Shown piece after piece: positions 41,377-51,390 of a stretch of DNA of 64,000 bases. The stretch covers positions 1 to 64,000 of the forward strand of contig CP073217.1 in NCBI GenBank assembly GCA_020342235.1. Direction: 5' to 3'. Positions within the stretch are counted from its first letter, which is position 1; each line of letters begins with the position of its first letter. The notes under the pieces are model-generated. The model had not been told where the DNA came from. It did not search any database and saw only the letters and a list, made by a program, of their open reading frames with translations. The stretch comes from Saccharomycopsis phalli. Lineage: Eukaryota > Ascomycota > Saccharomycetes > Ascoideales > Saccharomycopsidaceae. Both the position numbers and the translations under genes were made by a program.

Positions 41377-43182
41377 ATGTTGTCGAAGAAGATCATTAGG
41401 ACTGGTATATACATTAGTTCCTTTATAACGACTCTTTTTGTGGTCTGGTACTTTTATTTCCAACCTATTTCCCTGGAAGGTCAATTAACCATCGACTATG
41501 AGCTTGATCCGTACATTGTAGATGTTCGATTCAAGACATGTTCGAGGTTGAGTAACAGTTGCGGGATAACTGATAATGATACCAAGAACTCTCCGAATAT
41601 TATGTGGGTTAAGATTGGCAAGAAGTTATATCTCAAGAACCAGCATCAGTGGAACTGGAATTTCAATGAATATTATCTTTTTGTGAAGCTAGTAATGAGC
41701 AAGCAGTTGCAGAGCGACCAGTATTTGCAGGAGAATTTTTACAAGAAGCCTCGATTCTTGAACCATGTCTCTGTTTCTGATCCAGCAACGGATATTGACG
41801 GTTTTCCGGTAAGAATCGTTGAGGATTTCAATAATAAGGCCGAGTCCTTTTCTGATTTGGTGATGAAGTACACCAAGAACATTTTGTATCTGAATAAGCG
41901 AGGCATCGACGATTTGAAAATTCCAAATAACGATGAGGTTCTGAAGCTCGGGTGGGCGAGAATCAAACACGGCTTGTGGGGTAAGTATGGGCCGTTGGAT
42001 ATCGCGAATACATTAAAAGCGATTGATATTTTATACGGTGAGGACGCGGTGGAGCCGCGGCCAAGCTGGTTCAAGCTCAAGAGCCGGTTATTGATAACTG
42101 GACAGGACTATGTGACGTTTCTCACTGTTTCCAACAAGAAGTTGCAGGACTCGTTCCGGGCCAGCTATAAGAAGCCCGTGTTGAAAGTGAACAAGGACGG
42201 CAAGTATAAAATCATGCAGGTGGCGGATTTGCACTTTTCCAACGGCTATGGCAAATGTCTTGAGCCAGTTCCTCCAGAAACCGCGGCAGGTTGTCAGGCA
42301 GACCCACGGACGCTCCGCTTTGTTAAGAAGATGTTGGACCTTGAAAAGCCGGACTTTGTGGTTCTCACAGGTGACCAGGTGTTTGGCGAAACCGCTCCTG
42401 ATGCCCAGTCTGCTCTTCTCAAGGCGTTGGCGATCTTCATCCAGTTGAAGATTCCGTTTGCTATCACGTTGGGAAACCACGATGATGAGAGTAGTTTGAG
42501 CCGTGTTAATATCATGCGGCTTGCCCAGAGTCTTCCATATTGTTTATCTGAGATTGGGCCTGATAATATAGCAGGTGTCGGTAATTACTACCTTCTAGTG
42601 CAGGGTCCGAAATCCAAGAACCCTGCGATGCTGTTGTGGTTCTTGGACACGCACAAGTACTCTCCGACCCCAAAGACCAATCCTGGGTATGACTGGATCA
42701 AGAACAACCAGCTTGACTGGGTGGAGACCGAGCGGATCAACCTCCGGCCGGCAATCAATAAGTACACGCATATTCATTTGTCCATGGCGTTCTTTCACAT
42801 TCCTCTTCCCGAGTACGGCAAATTCCAAGAAGGAAACTCAGTGGGCAGTTTCAAGGAAGGCATCACTGCTCCTTCGTACAACACAGGTGCTCGTTCGGTG
42901 CTAGGCAGAATGGGAACCAGCGTGATCTCTGTGGGACATGACCACTGTAACGACTATTGTCTCTTGGACCATGATGACACAAATTCGAACGATGTCTGGC
43001 TCTGTTATGGAGGTGCTGCTGGAGAAGGTGGATATGGTGGGTACGGGGGAACTGCTAGACGACTCCGGGTATTTGAGATTGACACAAACATGAACAGTAT
43101 TACCAGTTGGAAGAGAGTTGAGGGAAGGGAGAATGAGGTTTTGCACAAACAGACTTTGGTTGATGGCGGTGTTGCCAAATGA
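41377..43182 (+). CDS. DCR2: Dcr2-type metallophosphatase, membrane-anchored
   Basis: 601 residues (yeast Dcr2 is about 580). A single hydrophobic anchor lies at residues 8-30 (ISSFITTLFVVWYFYF) after a basic start, so it is a type II membrane protein of the secretory pathway. The calcineurin-like phosphoesterase fold is complete: ADLHF (Asp/His about 281-284), LTGDQ (about 331), LGNHDDE (about 365), SMAFFHIPLPEY and GHDHCNDYC (about 518), then LCYGGAAGEGGYGGYGGTARRLRVFEID. In S. cerevisiae Dcr2 acts in cell-cycle start (Sic1) and on Ire1 in the unfolded protein response. All metal ligands are present. Codon use is richer in GC than in the genes to the left. The ATG at 41377 is the first in frame and precedes the anchor. 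Confidence 0.92.
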   Translation: MLSKKIIRTGIYISSFITTLFVVWYFYFQPISLEGQLTIDYELDPYIVDVRFKTCSRLSNSCGITDNDTKNSPNIMWVKIGKKLYLKNQHQWNWNFNEYYLFVKLVMSKQLQSDQYLQENFYKKPRFLNHVSVSDPATDIDGFPVRIVEDFNNKAESFSDLVMKYTKNILYLNKRGIDDLKIPNNDEVLKLGWARIKHGLWGKYGPLDIANTLKAIDILYGEDAVEPRPSWFKLKSRLLITGQDYVTFLTVSNKKLQDSFRASYKKPVLKVNKDGKYKIMQVADLHFSNGYGKCLEPVPPETAAGCQADPRTLRFVKKMLDLEKPDFVVLTGDQVFGETAPDAQSALLKALAIFIQLKIPFAITLGNHDDESSLSRVNIMRLAQSLPYCLSEIGPDNIAGVGNYYLLVQGPKSKNPAMLLWFLDTHKYSPTPKTNPGYDWIKNNQLDWVETERINLRPAINKYTHIHLSMAFFHIPLPEYGKFQEGNSVGSFKEGITAPSYNTGARSVLGRMGTSVISVGHDHCNDYCLLDHDDTNSNDVWLCYGGAAGEGGYGGYGGTARRLRVFEIDTNMNSITSWKRVEGRENEVLHKQTLVDGGVAK

Positions 43183-43980
43183 TCAAGTGAACAGACAGAA
43201 ACTAGTAGATATTAGTTGGTCGTTGAGGTGATTCTAGTGAGCTGGTATATTATTAGAAGCAATTTAGTTTATAATTATAATAAACTAGTTTATTGGAAAT
43301 CCTAGTTTGATATTAATAAAAATGATTCTCATAGACTGTTTACAGTTGCAAGTGATGCAACCAAGTTGACATTGACACATGGAGAAATCTGTCATTTTAT
43401 GCAGGCACGGTCAAATGACAGACGTTCAACTCAGACATGTATCCCAGAGACGTATGGTTATTAAAGGTGATGAATCTGGTGAATATTACGAAATAATGAT
43501 ACTATGTTATAGTGTCTGTGCTTAAAATGTTAGAGGTTTCAAATGTAAGCCATTATACCCTAGTTTGAGCGTACATTGGCATAAGAGACACAACCAACGT
43601 TTGAATTGCTTATTGTAGCATTATAGTTAATAAATATAAACATCTCTTACGGTGTAATATAGCAACTAGGATACGGGTTTGGTAAAATAGTTAATATATA
43701 TTCGCTTGACTATTCAGAGAATAGTCTGACTATTTATATCTGAAAAAAGTAAGACACATTCTTTGGTCTAAGGGAATGGACTTGGCTAGACCATTGCCTT
43801 TGACTAGGAGACTGGATCAAAAAGCAAGCATAACAGAAAAAGAAAGGAAAGAACAAACAGACGGTAAATAAATCTTTAAGGTAACCCTTTCATCTTCTTC
43901 ATTACATACGGTTAAAGATATCTATATTACTATTAGCAAATATTTTCAGATTCTAATACACTATTTACAAACCCTTGGCA
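43183..43980. other. Intergenic region with one LTR-type scrap
   Basis: 43680-43765 matches 24100-24175 (GCTTGACTATTCAGAGAATA), and 43770-43800 (GGGAATGGACTTGGCTAGACC) has loose matches at 27680 and 51950. The rest shows nothing. Confidence 0.4.
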
Positions 43981-43982
43981 AG

Positions 43983-44849
43983 TCACGCCCCCACCAATCG
44001 CAAGCCGTCTTCATCTCTTTTATCATCTCGTTTTTCGACGATTTCAACGTCTTCCAAACTCTGCACCAAGATCTTCTCATTGCCGCAGTTTAGCTCAAAG
44101 ATGAATACGCCACTAATCACCCGCTCATTGTACCCACCGGCAGTGAATATCCCGCTCACTGTGTTATTAAGGTCGGCAATATTGATTTTCTTATAAATGG
44201 CCTCGTCGAATTTTGTAATGTTATATCTGCCCAAATTCGCGTCGTTGGTGTCGTGGAACTTGCTGTTTCCATCCAGTAGATGCTGACACCCGTGGCTACA
44301 ACTTTGCCATTTAATCACAATCTTGTAAGTCCAGTCGAAGATCCCGTTTCTTTTTATCGCGTCATTAAACATGGGCACGGCGTTCACTAAATCAGACTCT
44401 AGGTCCATGCCCTGATGAACTTCCTGGGCAGGTTCCTGGAGAGAAACGTTGAGGATATGCAACTTGACATTGGAATTTAGCAAAAAGTTATTTACAAGCA
44501 TGCGAATTGCCCTGTGGGTTGCAAAATAGGCGTACTGGCCCTTTATCACGGGGAGATATGGATGGGTGTGTGGACATATTCGCAAGATAACGTTGCTGCT
44601 AATAAGATCCGACGGCAAATTGCGGTCCAACAAGTCAGGAACCGTCTCTTTCAATTGCTCAATTATTCTGTTGGCATTCACTAGCCGTTGCTGTTTTCTG
44701 GTATTATTGTCCTGGTTTAGTGTGCTGAACCGGAGAGGTTCGTCCAAACATCCAATGAAATGGCGATTGGGTCTGAAAAATCCCCGCCGGGCTACTCTTG
44801 TGGTTAATAAACTGTATTTTCTAGCAACACTCTGGCTTGAAATGAGCAT
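43983..44849 (-). CDS. Conserved-looking protein of unknown function, probably mitochondrial
   Basis: 288 residues from the ATG at 44847-44849. The first 30 residues are rich in Arg and Ser and lack acid (MLISSQSVARKYSLLTTRVARRG), as in a mitochondrial targeting sequence. The body has a mixed alpha/beta pattern with a tyrosine-rich stretch (QYAYFATHRAIRMLVNNFL), a long beta-like run (DWTYKIVIKWQSC) and a C-terminal SGVFIFELNCGNEKILVQSLEDVEIVE. This order is loosely like small NTF2-fold mitochondrial proteins of the DUF2358 type, but I do not recognise a family with confidence. Codon use and composition are those of an ordinary host gene. Its promoter side (44850-45072) meets a LINE-A fragment. 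Confidence 0.75.
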   Translation of the reverse strand: MLISSQSVARKYSLLTTRVARRGFFRPNRHFIGCLDEPLRFSTLNQDNNTRKQQRLVNANRIIEQLKETVPDLLDRNLPSDLISSNVILRICPHTHPYLPVIKGQYAYFATHRAIRMLVNNFLLNSNVKLHILNVSLQEPAQEVHQGMDLESDLVNAVPMFNDAIKRNGIFDWTYKIVIKWQSCSHGCQHLLDGNSKFHDTNDANLGRYNITKFDEAIYKKINIADLNNTVSGIFTAGGYNERVISGVFIFELNCGNEKILVQSLEDVEIVEKRDDKRDEDGLRLVGA

Positions 44850-45072
44850 TGCTCAGTCGCGATGCTGCGCGCCGAATCTGTGTATACCGGGCTCGGAACC
44901 ATGTGGAGGATGAGTGTGGTTGAGTGCGGCTGTGGTGATGTTGTGTTTTTGTCATTTGGAAATGGCCGAGATTCGGTAGTGGGCAAAGAAGGGAGTATGG
45001 TTTGTACAAGTTGATGTAGTCTAGTTGTTGTGTTATAAAATTGCAATGAAATGGGTGTAATAAAGAGTAGTT

Positions 45073-45298
45073 TCCACTCATGGCATACGCAATATGCTTG
45101 GAAAAGTGTTTGCCAACAAAATATCAGTCCACAAACTCGTTGAGTTTTACCAGAACTTGATGGAACATGACTCCTTCAACACATGATGAGATTCAGCGGT
45201 GACATTGGATAGCAAGTGTGACCAGGCTTACACAATCAATACAAGCACTAAGTACCGACAATATAGCTAAATACAAAAATAAATAATATTATTATTAT
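45073..45298 (+). mobile_element. LINE-A 3' fragment (about 225 bp)
   Basis: Matches the last part of the whole copy: CACTCATGGCATACGCAAT, AGTCCACAAACTC, ACACATGATGAGATTCAGCGG, then ATATAGCTAAATACAAAAAT and an ATT tail. 5'-truncated and diverged by several percent. Confidence 0.85.
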
Positions 45299-46340
45299 AA
45301 AGAGTAGTCACTTCTTGCTTCTAGTCTAGTCCATTCTTTCTAGTCCATTCTTTCCAGCCCAGTCCATTTCATTCTATCACTTTGTCGTATGACTTCTTCC
45401 TGAACCATATCTTTGGTACATAGATAACGGCCTAGTCAAGCCCTTTCCTATAATAATATTCATGTATGGCTATAGCTATAGTAGACTCCCAGAGGAGATT
45501 TATACATTGCCGTAAACGACAAAGGAAACTGTGATGGCAGCCCTCCTAACGTGCTGTAGCAAAAAGGAATACTATGTCGTAATCTGGCGTTTCTCTCAAT
45601 GGGTTCCATGTCTTACTATTGTAGATATTCTTATTCTTGTTACTATTCTAGCCATTTCCTGTCCTATTTATATTCTTTTCTGATATGCCTTCAGTTACCT
45701 TTAACTTATGAGATCCTTGTCAGCATGGCCTCCTCAACAAACTACCAGTCCAACACAGACGAGTAGAGTCCTACATTTTAAGCTTTGCCATATGAGAAAA
45801 GGCGGGCTTGATTAGCGGTGGTAATTCCTTTGTGTCTGTTTTTGGGCTCGAAAGGCCAATCGTGCTGGGCAGGTGGCCCTTTCGTATCTGAGGATGAGTC
45901 GAGAGAAAACCCTTTGAATGGGGATAAAAACTTTTGAGTTGATCTTTAAGAAACTGTTGAAGAGAGATGGCACAAGTCACCTACGACGTAGGAAAGCTCA
46001 CTCCAATGTTGATTACTCTGGATATTTACCAATGTAGGTTGAATTTTTTCTCTGGCACAGTTTCCTTGGTCGCAGATGGCAAAGTATAAATCTCCTCTGA
46101 GCCTAGTATAGCAATAGCCTTGAATAAATATTACTATTATGTTACTCGCAAGAGGCGGGCCAGATTAATTTAATGGCATGTGATGGCCCCAACTGATTCG
46201 ATGCACACCAGCTAAATTTCAAAATTTAGTGAGTGTAGGCTGAACAGAATAAACGAGTTTGATAGCTATGATGAAATGTAGCGATGACTACTGTTGAAAC
46301 TGCTGTGAGATTTCCAAGCGACTACGTTCAAGCATATGGC
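45299..46340. mobile_element. Mosaic of LINE-B 3' ends and other repeat scraps
   Basis: 45450-45520 (minus) carries GGCTATAGCTATAGTAG. 45628-45735 is the dispersed repeat of 6645. 45770-45990 (minus) and 45880-46145 (plus) include the family B 3' region (GGGTTTTCTCTCGACTC, reversed GAGTCGAGAGAAAACCC) and the end CTAGTATAGCAATAGCC followed by AATAAATATTACTATTA. Two family B ends in opposite orientation overlap here. No intact frame. Confidence 0.6.
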
Positions 46341-46605
46341 AAGGCTCTGGTAGATGTGGTGTGGTAGAGTAGAATAGTGTTGTTATTCTAGTAGAGCTGA
46401 GCTGGACTAGAATAGTGTTGCGTTATTCTACTAGAGCTGAGCGGGACTACAACAGTATTACATTCTAGACGAATCCCTGTGCGGCAGAGTATAATAATAT
46501 TACATTATTCACTAGCCCTAGCGGCACTACAACAGTATTACATTATTCTAGACCAATCCCTGCCGGAAAGACTAGACCAGTATATTACGTTATTCCAGCC
46601 CAAAA
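46341..46605. repeat. Degenerate tandem repeat of about 60-75 bp, 3' of the Munc13-like gene
   Basis: Phrases such as AATAGTGTTG, TTATTCTAGTAGAGCTGAGC, GGACTACAACAGTATTACAT and CCAATCCCTG recur four to five times with divergence. No coding. Confidence 0.6.
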
Positions 46606-46615
46606 GTACGCTACT

Positions 46616-49600
46616 CTACAATAGACGGAGCCCCTGAGTGGCAGCACGGGCAATAATCTCAGCCTTGGTGGTCAGCGCAACCTTCTCGCGCTCCAACAAG
46701 CGACGAGCAACATACTGTTTCTGATCCTTGACAATCAATATACGAAGGATAATGTCTTCGGTCTCGGCGATGCGGGACAACGGGTCCGACTTTGCCGCCT
46801 GGACTTCCTTTTCTGCAATGGCACGGGCCTTTGCTGATCCTTGGGCCATAACGGTACGCGAACGGGCGACGGTTCCGGCTCTGGTCAATTTGACGTCCAG
46901 CTGGTGCTTCAACTTTGCCTTGGCAATCTCCGGGATGGCATAGTAGTTTTTCTGTGAGATGTACTTGTTGACGTCAGCGACATATTGTTTCTGCTCATCA
47001 ATCAAGTCGTTGACCGGAGTGGTGTAGTATGCGTTGATGAGAAACAACCGTTGGTAGCGCAGGTTCTGTAACTCCTCCAACGGCGGTCCTTCGCCCTTGG
47101 AATGGAAGAAATCGACGCACAAGAACTTGATCCAGGTGAAGCAGACCTCCAACTCCTTTTGGGTGAGCGGACGTGTGTTGTTTCCTGTAAGGTTAGCCCG
47201 TGCAAGTGTGCTTGTGACGGCACTCTGCCATCGTTTTGGTTCGGCGGAACCAACAAGCAAGGAGTTTCGTGCGACGCTGAGCGGCGGAAGAAGCAACAAG
47301 TCTGCGGTGGATAAGATCACGGACCAAGCCTCCAAAATGACCTTGAAGAGGAGCTTCTTGGTGAGGGACTTGTCGAGAATGAGCAAGTTGGAGTTCAAGT
47401 ACGTGCCAAGCGGGTATATTGCGTCGATTTGCTCGGCCTCATAGGGCAATGCTGCGCCATTGTTGCCACAGACGGAGCGCAACGTCTGGCGCGAGATGGA
47501 AAAGTGAATGTACCCGCTAAACTTGTTGACCATCAAGGTGATTGCGCGGTCACGAATACGGATCAACGAGCGATGTGCGCGGCCAAGACAAAAGAGCGCA
47601 TCGAGCTTGTCACTCTCCATGGAAATCAGACACAACAAACGGCCCTGGGTGTCCAAATCAAGCCACTTGTCGTGCGGAATGCCATTGTCGTTGTAGTTTC
47701 GCGGATCAAGATGGATCGTGCATCGGCCCACAATCTCATGGCTTCCTGCTTTGCTCTTGGAGTCGTCCCAAATGGTTGCGGTGACAAATCCGGGGTTTGA
47801 TACCGGCACATTGAGCTCGAACTCCTCGTTCCAGACCGGGTTCAAATCGTCCAAGATGATGCTGGTTTTCCCGACAGTCAGCTTCGACGACGAGTCTGTG
47901 AGCACAACATATGTGTCTGAGTATCCATCTGCACCAAGAGCCGGCAAAGCTTCAGCACGAGCGACCTTGATGGAGAACAAATTGAGCGAGTTTGTGGGCT
48001 TGGCCGGTCCCTCGTGCTGCTGGATCGTGGCTGACACCTTTTCCGGGTTGATTTGCTCCTCAAGCCGATCAATGTTCTCGAGCATGGCGCCAATGTTGTT
48101 GAGAAGCACACATGTGCGTTCGCTGAAGCTGTAAGGCTGCGGAGCAACGAGCTTGGCGCCAGTGACCGCGGCACGTGCCTCGGAGAACCATTTCATGGCG
48201 ATGCTGTTGCTGTTGCTGCTGCTGCGGTTCACGCCGCCGTCGTCATCTGGAACCGGGTCATCTGCATCGTCCAAATCCAGGGCAATGAGCTCGGCGCACC
48301 GGTATCCATATGTGATGATCGACTGCGAGATCCCGCCAATGATGACGGTGTAGAGTTTGTTGATCTGGTACTCGTTTTGCCAGTCGAGGTCCTTTAGAAT
48401 TTTCAATGGTGCCTTGAAGATCTCAAAGCAGTCGAGCACCGAGCTCGAGCTCTTGCTGAAACTCGACCTCTGTTCTTCTGCCAACGAAAAGTCGTCCTTT
48501 GCAAGCGCATTCGCCACCAATTCGGGAAATCGTTGCACTGTGGCGTCGACAAACCGTTCAACGTACGGGTAAAAGAACGTCTCGAGCTGGAACGGGAAGG
48601 GGTACTTTTCTGCGTCGACGGCACGCGCATATGCTGCGCGGATGTCCAGGAGCCGGAGGTAGAGTTCCTGCGAGTCGTTAAACGGTACTGCGTCGATGCC
48701 CGCGCCCGAGTCCTGGAGGTGCCGCAGAATGTGCCTGAGCATTGACTTGGAGTCCTTGGCAAAGCCAAGCGTGAGCTCGCGCGTGACGATGCCGGCAATG
48801 TCGAGGAACCCGAGGAACGGCGCAGGGAACCGCGTGCACGTGGTGTCGATGACGCCTGCAATCGCAAGCGCCGCCTCGTAGACGTTGCCAAACTCAATCG
48901 AGCTGTCGCGCGGAATCTGCGCGAGAATCGCCACGTACTTGGAGTCAATCGCCTTGCCGAGCGCGTGCGTGAGCTTCTTTTCCCACGACAGCGCGTACTT
49001 GCCGTCAACAACCCGCTCGTCAAACGTCGGGTCCTGCGCAAGAAACTCGAGAAACCGCTTGTACTTGTTGAACTTGGGCCGCGGCTCGGCAAAGAGCGCA
49101 AGCATGCGGTCGCGGACCATGGCCATGGTGTGGACGTACCCTGTGACCACGTTGTTCCCCCACTCGGCGCGGTCCGGCGCGGGCCAGGCGGCGATGTCGG
49201 CGTCGGCGTCTTTCAAGGACACAAACGCATACGTCACAACGTCCTCGCAGGCAGCAGCGTCAATGTCGGTGATCTCGCCGCCGGGAGACGTCACATTGGC
49301 CACACTGTTGCTGGCAGCAGTGTAGAGCAAGCTGCTGTTGCTGGTGTCGCCAATCCGCCAGCAGCGCGCGACGTCGTGGATCAAGTCCTTGGTGGTGTTG
49401 GAAAAGAGCGTCGCGTCCGCCGCGTGGAACCGGAGACACGCCTCAAGGAACCGCGTGTAGTACGCGCGCGGCTGCGCAGGGATCACGTAGTACGGGCCGT
49501 CCTTTGCCGGCGGGAGCGGCTGGAAGCGCATGCCGGCAGGCCGCCGGAGCCGCGGGAAGAGCGCCTCGGTCGCGTCCTGCTCTGCGCGCTTCCACGCCTG

Positions 49601-50512
49601 ATACTGCTCCTCCGAAGCAAAGTCCAGCGGCCGGAACGTGCCGTCGTCTGCGTGGGTGTTTTTGAACAATGCAACCAAGTCGTTGAGAAGCGCGGTCTCG
49701 GTCGACACCCCCCGCAACCGGTTGACGTCGCTCTGCACCGTGGCAGAATCCTTGCCAAAAATCTGTCCAACCAACTGCGCGGCTGCCATCTCGGACACGC
49801 TGCACAGCGGCTCGTTGTACACAGCCTCATCGAGGTTCGCGGACAGCACTGCGCGGTTTGCGCTGCTGAGCGACTCCTTTATCTCCTGGAGCTGGGCGAT
49901 GCTGCTGTCTGCGCCCTTTTCGTGGCGGATTGCGCCCATGAGAATCGTAATGAACGTGCTGACCTCGTGGAATATCCGGGTATTGGCCTCTTCGCGCTCG
50001 CCCTTGATGTAGGGCAACTCGCGCTGCACGACCTTGGTGTACTCGCCGATAAGCGTGGCGGCGGTGCGGCTGTCGCCTGGCGAAAGCGTGCCCTTGCTGA
50101 GCACAGAGAGAAAGCTGAGACAGCAGCGCTTCGACGACTCGGGCAAGTCTGCGTGCTCCTTGCGCAACGCAATGTTGGTGAATGTGCTCGTGAGGTTCTT
50201 GACCGTGTCCTTGGGAAGCTGGCCCGGCACGTCGTCCCGCTCAAAGTGCAGCTTGAGCTTTCCGATCCGGTTGTTTGACACCGCGCTGTTGTACGAGTGC
50301 CGGCGTGTGTTTGTGACGCTCGGACTGAGACTCGCGCCGCCGCTGGGCACAGGCGCAATGGGCTTCCTGAACCGCGGCTCAATCACGTAGTTGATGATGG
50401 CAACCTGAAGCACCTTTTCGTACACCTGCTCCAAGGCCACCTCGCCTACCAGAAGCCGCGCCAACGAGTCGGTTGCGCTGGTTACCGACAGTACAGTGTT
50501 GATTCGTTGCAT
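46616..50512 (-). CDS. Munc13/Ync13-like protein with C2 domain
   Basis: 1298 residues from the ATG at 50510-50512; the frame is open a little further but only from a GTG. The central C2 domain is at about 842-967 (IKVARAEALPALGADGYSDTYV, DLNPVWNEEFELNV, IWDDSKSKAGSHEIVG); acidic residues of the calcium loops are mostly kept. The flanking helical regions fit the MUN domain halves: about 560-800 (LDWQNEYQINKLYTVIIGG) and about 1010-1100 (YLNSNLLILDKSLTKKLLFKVILEAW). The family primes SNARE-mediated vesicle fusion; fission yeast Ync13 works at the division site. To my knowledge S. cerevisiae lacks it, which helps place this yeast. The 5' half is strikingly GC-rich. It is divergent from the SWIB gene with only 95 bp between start codons. 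Confidence 0.85.
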   Translation of the reverse strand: MQRINTVLSVTSATDSLARLLVGEVALEQVYEKVLQVAIINYVIEPRFRKPIAPVPSGGASLSPSVTNTRRHSYNSAVSNNRIGKLKLHFERDDVPGQLPKDTVKNLTSTFTNIALRKEHADLPESSKRCCLSFLSVLSKGTLSPGDSRTAATLIGEYTKVVQRELPYIKGEREEANTRIFHEVSTFITILMGAIRHEKGADSSIAQLQEIKESLSSANRAVLSANLDEAVYNEPLCSVSEMAAAQLVGQIFGKDSATVQSDVNRLRGVSTETALLNDLVALFKNTHADDGTFRPLDFASEEQYQAWKRAEQDATEALFPRLRRPAGMRFQPLPPAKDGPYYVIPAQPRAYYTRFLEACLRFHAADATLFSNTTKDLIHDVARCWRIGDTSNSSLLYTAASNSVANVTSPGGEITDIDAAACEDVVTYAFVSLKDADADIAAWPAPDRAEWGNNVVTGYVHTMAMVRDRMLALFAEPRPKFNKYKRFLEFLAQDPTFDERVVDGKYALSWEKKLTHALGKAIDSKYVAILAQIPRDSSIEFGNVYEAALAIAGVIDTTCTRFPAPFLGFLDIAGIVTRELTLGFAKDSKSMLRHILRHLQDSGAGIDAVPFNDSQELYLRLLDIRAAYARAVDAEKYPFPFQLETFFYPYVERFVDATVQRFPELVANALAKDDFSLAEEQRSSFSKSSSSVLDCFEIFKAPLKILKDLDWQNEYQINKLYTVIIGGISQSIITYGYRCAELIALDLDDADDPVPDDDGGVNRSSSNSNSIAMKWFSEARAAVTGAKLVAPQPYSFSERTCVLLNNIGAMLENIDRLEEQINPEKVSATIQQHEGPAKPTNSLNLFSIKVARAEALPALGADGYSDTYVVLTDSSSKLTVGKTSIILDDLNPVWNEEFELNVPVSNPGFVTATIWDDSKSKAGSHEIVGRCTIHLDPRNYNDNGIPHDKWLDLDTQGRLLCLISMESDKLDALFCLGRAHRSLIRIRDRAITLMVNKFSGYIHFSISRQTLRSVCGNNGAALPYEAEQIDAIYPLGTYLNSNLLILDKSLTKKLLFKVILEAWSVILSTADLLLLPPLSVARNSLLVGSAEPKRWQSAVTSTLARANLTGNNTRPLTQKELEVCFTWIKFLCVDFFHSKGEGPPLEELQNLRYQRLFLINAYYTTPVNDLIDEQKQYVADVNKYISQKNYYAIPEIAKAKLKHQLDVKLTRAGTVARSRTVMAQGSAKARAIAEKEVQAAKSDPLSRIAETEDIILRILIVKDQKQYVARRLLEREKVALTTKAEIIARAATQGLRLL

Positions 50513-50607
50513 GGCCTTGGGGAAAACCACCCGTGCCACTTTGGCCCTATGCACGTCCGGGTAACATGTATATTGAGGGAGCGCTGCGGCACGGGGTCGC
50601 AGGTTCC
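50513..50607. promoter_or_regulatory. Compact divergent promoter (95 bp)
   Basis: The whole space between the ATG of the Munc13-like gene and the first-exon ATG of the SWIB gene. No TATA box is evident; both genes look like housekeeping genes sharing one promoter. Confidence 0.5.
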
Positions 50608-51253
50608 ATGGACAGGTATGTCAAGATGATAGATGTGCGTATCCCGCCAACCTGAATTGTACTGACAAAAGGCGATATTGAGCGTCTCGGACTTGCAGCA
50701 GGTGTCTGCCAAGCGCATCCGCGGCGCATTGGAGGCATTGTACGCCGAGGACTTGCTGGCCCACAAAAAGCAGCTTGGCGGACTCATTATGCAACGGTAC
50801 CAGCTTTTGCTCGACTCCAAGGCGCTGCTGCCGCCGGAAGATGCCGTAATGGCCGCCGAGTTGGTTTCCCTGCTGGGATCCCGGCCCTCGGGCTCCGTCA
50901 AGGTCCTGCGCCGCAAACGACAACGGACCGACGCTCAGCGCACCCTGGGACTTGCCAAGAAGTTGCAATTGAGCGCCGACTTGGCTGCTTTTGTTGGCGA
51001 GGACCAGTTGGCGCGGACTCAGATTGTCAAGAAGACATGGGAGTACATTAAGGAGCACGACTTGCAGGACCCCAAGGACCGGCGGAATATTCTCTGTGAC
51101 GAGAAGATGGCGCGGGTGTTTGGCAATGAAGTTACAATGTTTGGTTTGAACAAGGTGATTGCCCAGCATGTGAGTGCGATAGAGGGAGGTGAAGCCGAGG
51201 GTGAAGATAATGGTGGAGGTGGAGGTGTGAGTGAAGGCGAAGGCAGTGCCTGA
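50608..51253 (+). CDS. TRI1: SWIB/DEK-C domain protein (TRI1/UAF30 type), one 37-bp intron
   Basis: Exon 1 is 50608-50634 (MDRYVKMID), the intron is 50635-50671 (GTGCGT donor, TACTGAC branch site, AAAAG acceptor), and exon 2 is 50672-51253, giving 202 residues. Without splicing the ATG runs into a TGA in the intron, and exon 2 alone opens only with TTG. Splicing gives KMIDAILSVSD, matching the N-terminus of S. cerevisiae Tri1 as I recall it (PMVDAILSVS). Residues 1-60 are a DEK-C-like domain. The SWIB domain is at about 108-175 (RTQIVKKTWEYIKEHDLQDP, DEKMARVFG, VTMFGLNKVIAQH). The tail is rich in Glu and Gly. Uaf30 is a subunit of the RNA polymerase I upstream activating factor; Tri1 is its paralogue, so a nuclear role in transcription is likely. 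Confidence 0.9.
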
Positions 51254-51390
51254 ATAGAATTTATTGCGAAATGTAAATCTTGTATATTGAGAATATTGTA
51301 CGTCTGGTTTTGGTAGTGTATTGGACTTGATGTATTTGTCTCAGTCATCTTGCAGGTCAATCAACATAACATGTTGGTTTCATGTTGGCT

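Noticed and set aside
48965-50278. 437-codon frame antisense to the Munc13-like gene
   Set aside because: A GC-rich antisense shadow with few stops because of codon bias; it has no domain, and the other strand has clear C2 and MUN homology.
50678-51253. SWIB gene starting at a TTG
   Set aside because: TTG is not a normal eukaryotic start; an upstream exon with ATG and a good intron gives the conserved N-terminus.
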